A stretch of 64,000 nucleotides of DNA from the NCBI RefSeq assembly GCF_002999235.1, contig NZ_CP027236.1, positions 248,001-312,000 on the forward strand, given 5' to 3'. A model generated the notes under the pieces. The model worked only from the letters and a program-made list of their open reading frames with translations. It ran no database searches and was not told the DNA's origin. The DNA comes from Actinomyces sp. oral taxon 897. GTDB taxonomy: Bacteria; Actinomycetota; Actinomycetes; Actinomycetales; Actinomycetaceae. Position 1 is the first letter of the stretch; every line of letters begins with the position of its first letter. This document shows, one piece after another, positions 58,075 through 64,000 of this stretch. Both the position numbers and the translations under genes were made by a program.

Positions 58075-60477
58075 TCAGCTCGCGGCGGCCTCGTCCACGC
58101 TCGCGCCGAAGTCCGGCACCTCCTCAAGGGGCAGGATCCCGGCGTTCTGGCTGACCAGGGCGATCGCCCCGCGTAGGCCCATCCACCACTGGTTGAGGGG
58201 GCGGCGGTTGGCGCGGTCGAGCTCCTCGTTCATGTGCTCCAGGCGGTGGTGCGTGATCCGCCCACCGGTCAGGCCCACGTAGGAGGAGTGGGCGGTTCCT
58301 GCGTCGAGCTGGTCGGCCAGGAGGCGCAGGGCGTGGGCCACGAGCTTGGTGGCCATGAGACGGTCGAAGGGCGTGGGGTCCCCGCCCTGCTGGAGGTGGC
58401 CGATAATGGCCTGGCGCACGTCGTACAGGCCGTGGCCCTCCTCGGCGAAGATGTGCGCCAGGACGTCGGTGGTGTAGTTGACGCTGGCGCGCTCGTTGCG
58501 CACGATGAGGTAGAGCTCGCGCCCGGAGCGGAAGGCCTCCACCATGCCGGCCGTGTCCCGCGCCAGCCCCGCCAGGGTGATCCCGTCCTCGTTGAGGTAG
58601 ACGCGCTCGGCACCGGTGGCGATGCCGGACATGAGGCTGAGGTAGCCGCAGCGGCGCCCCATGATCTCGGCCACGAAGCATCGGTGGGAGGCCGCGGCGG
58701 ACTGCTTGATGGAGTCCAGCGCCCTCACCGCGTTGTTCAGGGCCGTGTCCGCGCCAATACTCAGCTCGGAGCCGGGCAGGTTGTTGTCGATCGAGGCGGG
58801 CACGCACACGATCGGGATCTTGAAGGCGGGGTAGCGGTCCCGCTCGGTGACCAGCTGGTGGGCGGCCAGGTAGGCGTTGAAGCCGCCGATGACCAGCAGG
58901 GCGTCGATCTCGTGGCGCTCGATGGAGCGTCCCAGGGCGTAGAGCTGTTCCACCGTGGGGACCTCACGGCGGGTGCCCAGCTCGGCCCCGCCGTCTCCGA
59001 CCCAGCCCTCGACGTCGTCCCAGGACAGGGCGTGGACGTCGCCGTCCAGGAGCCCGGGGAAGCCGCCGTGGACGCCCAGCATGGTGAAGTCGTGGTCCAG
59101 ACCCAGGCGGACGGCGGCGCGCGCGGCGGTGTTCATGCCCGGGGCCAGGCCCCCGGCGTGGACGACCGCCACCCGGCGCGGGCGGTCGGCCCTTGACGTG
59201 GTGTCGATGCTCGGGCCGCGCCGGAAGGGGGCGGGCAGCGGTGGGGCGGTAGCGGCCTGGTCTGGCTCGTCCTGGGTGTGGACCGCCGGGTCCAGGGCCG
59301 GGGGCGTGGACATGGTCTCGAAGAGCTGCAGCATCTGGCCGAAGCTGGCTCCACGGGCGGCCACGGCCCCCTGGTAGTCCCCGCTGGCCACCAGGTCCTT
59401 GACGGCGCGGGTGGCATTGACCTGCTCCATCATGGGCAGGGCACGGATGCGGTTGTGGCGCTCGGCGAAGATGACCGGCTCGGAGTCGGCGGTGGCGGTG
59501 ACCACCTCCCGGGCGGCCGCCACCCCCAGAAGGGTGGACATCCAGCGGTCGTAGGCGCTGGGCTTGCCACCGCGCTGGACGTGGCCCAGGATCGTCACCC
59601 GGGCGTCCTCACCCAGGCGCTCGGAGAGGACCTGCTTGACGTCGTCGGCGGTGATGCGGTTGCCGGAGCGGTCCGTGGCCCCCTCGGCCACAATGACCAT
59701 GGACTCGCGCCGTCCGGCCTCGCGGCCCTGGCGGAGCTTGGTGCACATGTCGTCCTCCCAGCCCTCGGCCGGGGGGAGCTCGGGGACCAGCACGTAGTCG
59801 CATCCCCCGGCTACGGCCGTCATGAGCGCCAGGTACCCGCAGTGGCGTCCCATGACCTCCACCACGAAGGTGCGCTGGTGGGAGGCCGCGGTGGAGGAGA
59901 TGTCGTCAATGGCCTCCAGGATGCGGTGGAGGGCGGAGTCGGTGCCGATGGTCATGTCGGCGCCCACCAGGTCGTTGTCGATGGAGCCGACCAGGCCGGT
60001 GACGATGAGGGCGGGGTGCTCGGCGGCCGTCTGGGCGCTGATCTCCCCCTTCTCGGCCAGCTCGGCCACCAGGGAGGGCCAGTTCTCCCGGAACACGTTG
60101 GTGCCGGTCAGGGAGCCGTCGCCGCCGATGACCACCAGGTGGTCGATGCCGTGCTCCAGCAGGTTGCGTGCGGCGGCGAGCTGGCCCTCGCGCGTGCGGA
60201 ACTCCGCGGAGCGGGCGGTGCCGATAATAGTCCCTCCGCGGTGGAGGACCGAGGAGACCGAGTCCCAGGCCAGGGGGCGGATCCCGTCCCCGCCCTTGAC
60301 GGCCCCGGCCCAGCCCTCCATGACGGCGTAGGGCTGGGCTCCCAGGCGCAGGGTGGTGCGTACGACGGCGCGCACGGCGGCGTTCATGCCCTGTGCGTCG
60401 CCGCCGGAGGTCAGGATCCCGATCCGCAGGGGCTCGGCGGTGGTGGAGGTGGTGGGCGGCGTCGTCGGCTGAGCCAT
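58075..60477 (-). CDS. pfkA: Eukaryote-type two-domain 6-phosphofructokinase
   Basis: Phosphorylates fructose-6-phosphate with ATP; 800 residues, two fused PFK domains. The N-half has catalytic features: GILTSGGDAQGMNAAVR (about 19-35), GGDGSLTG (about 117), TGLVGSIDND with the catalytic Asp (about 159), MGRHCGYLAL and GHVQRGG. The C-half is degenerate, with IGGFNAYLAA instead of GGDGS and VPASIDNNLPGSELS, yet keeps MGRRCGYLSL, RNERASVNYTTD and GHLQQGGDPTPFDR. That division (catalytic N, regulatory C) and these motifs are those of animal/fungal PFK rather than the usual 320-residue bacterial enzyme. GGAAGGAC precedes ATG 60477. Confidence 0.93.
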   Translation of the reverse strand: MAQPTTPPTTSTTAEPLRIGILTSGGDAQGMNAAVRAVVRTTLRLGAQPYAVMEGWAGAVKGGDGIRPLAWDSVSSVLHRGGTIIGTARSAEFRTREGQLAAARNLLEHGIDHLVVIGGDGSLTGTNVFRENWPSLVAELAEKGEISAQTAAEHPALIVTGLVGSIDNDLVGADMTIGTDSALHRILEAIDDISSTAASHQRTFVVEVMGRHCGYLALMTAVAGGCDYVLVPELPPAEGWEDDMCTKLRQGREAGRRESMVIVAEGATDRSGNRITADDVKQVLSERLGEDARVTILGHVQRGGKPSAYDRWMSTLLGVAAAREVVTATADSEPVIFAERHNRIRALPMMEQVNATRAVKDLVASGDYQGAVAARGASFGQMLQLFETMSTPPALDPAVHTQDEPDQAATAPPLPAPFRRGPSIDTTSRADRPRRVAVVHAGGLAPGMNTAARAAVRLGLDHDFTMLGVHGGFPGLLDGDVHALSWDDVEGWVGDGGAELGTRREVPTVEQLYALGRSIERHEIDALLVIGGFNAYLAAHQLVTERDRYPAFKIPIVCVPASIDNNLPGSELSIGADTALNNAVRALDSIKQSAAASHRCFVAEIMGRRCGYLSLMSGIATGAERVYLNEDGITLAGLARDTAGMVEAFRSGRELYLIVRNERASVNYTTDVLAHIFAEEGHGLYDVRQAIIGHLQQGGDPTPFDRLMATKLVAHALRLLADQLDAGTAHSSYVGLTGGRITHHRLEHMNEELDRANRRPLNQWWMGLRGAIALVSQNAGILPLEEVPDFGASVDEAAAS

Positions 60478-60816
60478 GAGGGTCCTTCCCGAGCGGTCAG
60501 TAGTCAGGTCCTCCTATTGTCCCCCGACCATGGGGTCTACGTCACGTCTGTGGCGGGGCCGCTCGCCCTGGGCGGAGCGCACCACCGGGGGACGGACCCG
60601 TTCGTCCGGTCAGAGCGGACCAAGGTCCCTGGCGTAGGCGGCCCTGCACATGAGATAGGCGGCGCGACCGGTTAGAATAGGTCATGGGGAGCCCGCCGTG
60701 GTCAGGGGCGGTCTGGCACCGTCTCCCGGTGGCGGGGCGGCACGGGGCGCCCCGGTCCTTGACTACCAGCCAGGTGCGCAGCGTAGCGCCGCACCGTCCT
60801 TCTTGCGGAGGTCGAT
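60478..60816. promoter_or_regulatory. Divergent promoter region pfkA / EamA gene
   Basis: 339 bp between divergent genes. A TTAGAAT with -10 core TAGAAT at 60673-60678 could serve the plus-strand transporter with a long leader. A GGACG...CGTCC hairpin lies near 60592-60615. No operator is recognised. Confidence 0.4.
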
Positions 60817-61722
60817 GTGTCCCACGCTCTGCCGCGTGCGCTCAGCTGTACTGTGCCAGCCCTGGCCCTCATGACGGTCACGGCCGTGTGGGGCTCCACC
60901 TTCGTCATGATCAAGGGCGTGGTCGGGGTCATCCCCTCCATGGACTTCCTGGCGGTCCGGTTCGGGATCGCGGCCCTGGTCGCTCTGGCCTGGCGCGGAC
61001 GCTCCCTGGCGCGCTGCCCCCGCTGGGTGTGGACCAGGGGGGCCGGTACGGGGCTGGTCTACTTCAGCGCCCAGGTGGCGCAGACGGTGGGGCTGGAGAG
61101 TGCGGACGCCTCGGTGGCCGGCTTCGTCGCTGGCACCTACGTGGTCCTGACCCCGGTGGTGCTGCGTGTGGCTCTGGGGGTGAGGGTGTCGGGGCGTACG
61201 TGGGTGGCGGTGGGCCTGGCCACGGCGGGGACGGCGGCCCTGGGCCTTAAGGGCCTGGCCCTGGGGCCGGGGGAGTCCCTGAGCCTGCTGGCCGCCCTGC
61301 TCTTCGCGGTGCACATTGTCTGGCTGGGACGGTGCGCCACCCGCGCCAACCAGCTCGACCTGGCGGCGGTCCAGGTCATCGCCCTGGGGGTGGCCAGCGT
61401 CCTGGCGGGCCTGCCCGGGGGCGTGACCCTGCCCGACGACGGCGCCCAGTGGGGTGAGGTGCTCTACATGGCACTGGCCCCGGGCCTGCTGGCCCTCCTG
61501 CTCCAGACCTGGGCGCAGGCGCGCACCTCCCCGTCCAGCGCGGCCGTCATGATGGCCACTGAGCCGCTCTTCTCAGCCTTCTTCGCGGTGAGCCTGGGGG
61601 GTGAGCAGGTCACGGCCCGTCTCCTGGTCGGTGGGATGTGCATCCTGGGGGCGGCGTGCGTGGCCGAGGTACTGCCCGCGGTCCGGCAGGCCCGGGAACG
61701 GCGACTGGGCCTGGTGGCCTAG
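60817..61722 (+). CDS. EamA/DMT-family transporter
   Basis: 301 residues with ten membrane helices in two repeated EamA halves. The first contains the typical WGSTFVMIKGVVGVIPSMDFLAVRFG (N-terminal part WGSTFVMI, about 25-32) and the second ends with MMATEPLFSAFFAVSLGGE and LVGGMCILGAACVAE. Family members export amino acids or other metabolites; substrate is unknown. GTG 60817 is chosen for GCGGAGG 5 bp upstream. Its stop is only 14 bp from the end of the convergent lipoprotein gene. Confidence 0.9.
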   Translation: MSHALPRALSCTVPALALMTVTAVWGSTFVMIKGVVGVIPSMDFLAVRFGIAALVALAWRGRSLARCPRWVWTRGAGTGLVYFSAQVAQTVGLESADASVAGFVAGTYVVLTPVVLRVALGVRVSGRTWVAVGLATAGTAALGLKGLALGPGESLSLLAALLFAVHIVWLGRCATRANQLDLAAVQVIALGVASVLAGLPGGVTLPDDGAQWGEVLYMALAPGLLALLLQTWAQARTSPSSAAVMMATEPLFSAFFAVSLGGEQVTARLLVGGMCILGAACVAEVLPAVRQARERRLGLVA

Positions 61723-61736
61723 CTGGCCGGTCGTGG

Positions 61737-64000
61737 TTACCCGCCCTGGGCCCGGCGACGGCGTCGTTCCTGGCGTCTGCGTTGTCTTGCGCGTCGGTGC
61801 TGCCAGTGCCGTTGGGCGCGGCGCTGGTAGGTGTGGGAGTAGCCGTAGACCAGGCGGGCGGTGGCGGCGGTGAGCAGCAGCGCCAGGGCGGCGTGCCTGG
61901 CGGGGGCCTGGGGGTCGGTTGTGAGCACAGGGACCCAGGTCTCGGGGGCGCCGACGACGAATTTTTCGGCGAGCCAGGTGGTGACCCTGGAGAGGTCCTG
62001 CTCCGTCCAGATGTCGTTCAGCCAGCTGTTCAGGCCGGCGGGGTCTGTCAGGGCTGCTTCCTGGTCCAGGTGCCACATCCCGTCGTCTCCCAGGGTGATC
62101 CAGTCGTGGGCTGGTCGGCCGTCCTCCAGGGTGTAGGCGTCCTGGGGGATGAGGTGGCCTGTTTCCAGGACGCTGATAGCCTTCAGGTACAGCCTAGTAA
62201 TGACCTCGTTCCCGAGTTGCTCCCGTGTCAGGGAGCGGTCGCTGGCCTGGGTGGCCTGGGCGGGGGTGGCCGGGGGACGCCAGGGTGCTCCCGGGGCCGG
62301 GACGGGCTCCGGGCCCCGGTCCAGGGCGGCCAGCACCACCCCTGCCGCGGGGTTCTCCCCGTCCTCACCCACGCCCCTGCCCGTGACACAGGCGGTGTAG
62401 ACGTAGCCGTACAAGTGGGCATTCTCGTCTAAGTCGTTCAGGATGCGGGTAGGGGTGTTTCCGGTACTGGTTCCTGGCGGGATCCTGAATGCGTCAGTGG
62501 CCAGGCGGTGGGTGATGAATATCCTGGCGGCCTTGGACAGGATGGTCAGGGCCGTGTCGTCCCTGAGGGCCTCGCGCAGCAAGGCGGTCAGTTCTTTATT
62601 GTGGTGCTCGCTCCAACTGGCGGGCAGGGACAGGTAGAAGAGCTGGTTACTCCCAGCGTAGTCAATACCGCTAGCGGTATTCTCAATATCGCCTATGGAG
62701 TTGGCGAGTATGACGGCGGTGGTGCGTCGGGCTGTGGGTGTCCAGGTGGTGGTGTCCACGCCTGCCAGGGTGACTACTGCCTGTTCGGTGAGCCAGGCGG
62801 CCCGGGCCTCGTAGGGGTTGGGTTGGGATGTGGTGGCCTGGTAGCGCAAGGTGGAGGCCGAGGCCACGGCCGCGGTCAGGGCCTCCAGGCAGGCGGTCCC
62901 TGACCTCTGGGTGCGGGCGGACGCCCACTCCCAGGTGGTGGCGTCCACCTTGGTGGCCCGGCCCCGCCTGAACTCGTACTCCTCACCAGGTGAGGGGCCG
63001 GGGGCGGCTCCTGGTAGAGGTGGGGCCAGGACGTCCAGGACCGTCTGGGGGCGCCGGGCTGCGGCGGTCAGGACGGCGGCCAGGGGGTCGTAGAGGAGGT
63101 AGCGGGCCCTGACCTCCCGGGGCGCTCCCCCGGGGAAGTTCGAGTACCCGCCCCCTGCCGTGGTGGTCAGACGCGCGTACTCCACCCACCCCACCCGCAA
63201 GCCCCCAGTCGTCGCACCGGTCTCACCAGCCATCAACCCACGAACCAGAGCATCCAGGAACCCGGTATCCAGGGCCAGAGGATCCCGAGCACCCCGGGTA
63301 CCCGACTGCCCGCTACTGGCACCCAGGTCCCGACCATCACCAGCACCCAGGACCTGGGCAGCCGCCTGACCACCCCCAGGACCCGGGGTCGCCGTGTCCC
63401 CGGCACCAGGAACCTGGCCGTCACCAGCACCCGGAGCCTGGGTGCCAGCGGCGGCAGTAGTCAGAGGGTCCTGGTCGGCGGTGGTGGTAACCAGGGACGC
63501 CAGGTCCCGGGCCAGGGCCTCACGGTGCCCCTCGTCCCACAAGGGCGAGCTGGTAGCCGTGGCCAACAGGGACGTCCACGTGGTGGTGCCAATGGGCAGG
63601 TGCGCTGCCACGCGCACCAGGCCCCTGGCTCCCAGGGCATCAACCAGGGTGGTGGCGTAGGCGTCCCCATCGGCGTGCGGGGCCACACGCTCACTGACCA
63701 CTTGCGTCAGGGCCGTGTAGTCGCCCTCGTCCAGGGCCTCGGCCAGCACGACGGCGTCCCCGAGGGCGGCGTCGGCACCGGCAGGGTCCGTGCCGGCAGC
63801 AGTAGCACTGGTGGCGGCGCCCGGGCTGGTGGTGCCCGGGTTTCTGACGGTGTCTGGGCTGGTGGTGCCCGTGCCGGTAGTGGGGGCTGGTGCCGTACCC
63901 GAAATGACCTGGGTGGTGGGTGCGTCCTGGAGCGGTGCGGCTGCTGCTCGTGGGGACACGCGGCAGGTGGGCAGGACCAAGCAGGCCGACAGGACCAGGC
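61737..64000 (-). CDS. Large lipoprotein of unknown function (5' end beyond window)
   Basis: At least 754 residues; the frame continues past the window edge, where LVLSAC gives a lipobox, so the true start lies a few codons outside. Order: lipobox, Thr/Ala/Pro linker, a domain with VVLAEALDEGDYTALTQVV, a Gly/Ala/Pro repeat linker (VPGAGD-type), and a large alpha/beta region with LVRGLMAGETGATTGGLRVG and RARYLLYDPLAAVL. A hydrophobic stretch ARHAALALLLTAATARL then precedes a very basic RRRRQERRRRRAQGG tail. It vaguely recalls actinobacterial DUF6571-type proteins (from memory, unsure). Possibly two-end membrane tethered. Confidence 0.75.
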   Translation of the reverse strand, partial: LVLSACLVLPTCRVSPRAAAAPLQDAPTTQVISGTAPAPTTGTGTTSPDTVRNPGTTSPGAATSATAAGTDPAGADAALGDAVVLAEALDEGDYTALTQVVSERVAPHADGDAYATTLVDALGARGLVRVAAHLPIGTTTWTSLLATATSSPLWDEGHREALARDLASLVTTTADQDPLTTAAAGTQAPGAGDGQVPGAGDTATPGPGGGQAAAQVLGAGDGRDLGASSGQSGTRGARDPLALDTGFLDALVRGLMAGETGATTGGLRVGWVEYARLTTTAGGGYSNFPGGAPREVRARYLLYDPLAAVLTAAARRPQTVLDVLAPPLPGAAPGPSPGEEYEFRRGRATKVDATTWEWASARTQRSGTACLEALTAAVASASTLRYQATTSQPNPYEARAAWLTEQAVVTLAGVDTTTWTPTARRTTAVILANSIGDIENTASGIDYAGSNQLFYLSLPASWSEHHNKELTALLREALRDDTALTILSKAARIFITHRLATDAFRIPPGTSTGNTPTRILNDLDENAHLYGYVYTACVTGRGVGEDGENPAAGVVLAALDRGPEPVPAPGAPWRPPATPAQATQASDRSLTREQLGNEVITRLYLKAISVLETGHLIPQDAYTLEDGRPAHDWITLGDDGMWHLDQEAALTDPAGLNSWLNDIWTEQDLSRVTTWLAEKFVVGAPETWVPVLTTDPQAPARHAALALLLTAATARLVYGYSHTYQRRAQRHWQHRRARQRRRQERRRRRAQGG

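Noticed and set aside
60684..61250. 188-codon frame starting at ATG 60684 just after a TAGAAT hexamer
   Set aside because: It overlaps the EamA gene in a different frame and turns into a Gly/Arg-rich low-complexity sequence. The promoter is more plausibly used for EamA.

Overview
The window is very GC-rich, uses many GTG starts and is packed with 4-bp overlapping operons. It has the actinobacterial block argS-lysA-hom-thrB-rho-rpmE-prfA-prmC, a SigK/RskA/DipZ module, a GTP-type PEP carboxykinase and an LAxTG-type surface protein. Together these point to the Actinomycetaceae, most likely Actinomyces or a close relative. This is inferred from content and was not tested by database search.

Layout. 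1-3.7 kb (minus): an iron/siderophore ABC importer (binding lipoprotein, two permeases, ATPase cut by the window edge) behind a DtxR/IdeR-like box. 3.9-6.1 kb (plus): a sugar nucleotidyltransferase overlapping a galactokinase-like GHMP kinase. 6.3 kb: tRNA-Arg(CCG). 6.7-23.7 kb: the housekeeping block, split by two insertions. The first (10.1-14.1 kb) carries a small membrane protein and a two-gene P-loop NTPase/TPR module whose nine 47-residue repeats are almost identical. The second (19.7-20.9 kb) is a Pro/Ala/Glu-repeat cell-wall protein. 23.9-31.7 kb is an accessory region: YefM/YoeB-type toxin-antitoxin, AlkD-like repair protein, an SF1 helicase with a RelE-like N-terminus, a HTH/ImmA-protease/PIN cassette, an NmrA-like reductase and a broken Fic gene. 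31.8-34.9 kb: PcrA/UvrD helicase. 35-38 kb: CPBP membrane protease, nitroreductase, acetyltransferase. 38.1-41.3 kb: rskA-sigK followed by dipZ. 41.4-50.5 kb: an alpha-glucoside locus (GH31, ROK repressor, frameshifted binding protein, two permeases, GH13) with a ROK operator between the divergent halves. 50.8-54.6 kb: lactate dehydrogenase and PEP carboxykinase. 55.6-61.7 kb: lipoprotein, ClC channel, an unusual 800-residue eukaryote-type fused phosphofructokinase, EamA transporter. The window ends inside a large lipoprotein of unknown function.

Two observations stand out. First, the NTPase/TPR pair has the hallmarks described for diversifying NTP-dependent conflict systems: a NTPase, a sensor-like superstructure of near-identical repeats, insertion into a conserved locus, and less GC-biased codons. 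Second, intergenic regions downstream of genes contain strikingly regular arrays. Four (sometimes three) forward copies of a 7-8 bp word are followed by four reversed copies, all at exactly 20-bp spacing within each arm. Three arrays share one word (GTGAACG), and a fourth has the same architecture and a similar lead-in but an unrelated word (GACGTACC). Two looser relatives lie downstream of pcrA and prfA. I know of no described element with this design.

All coordinates come from reading the sequence. No searches, folding or composition calculations were run.
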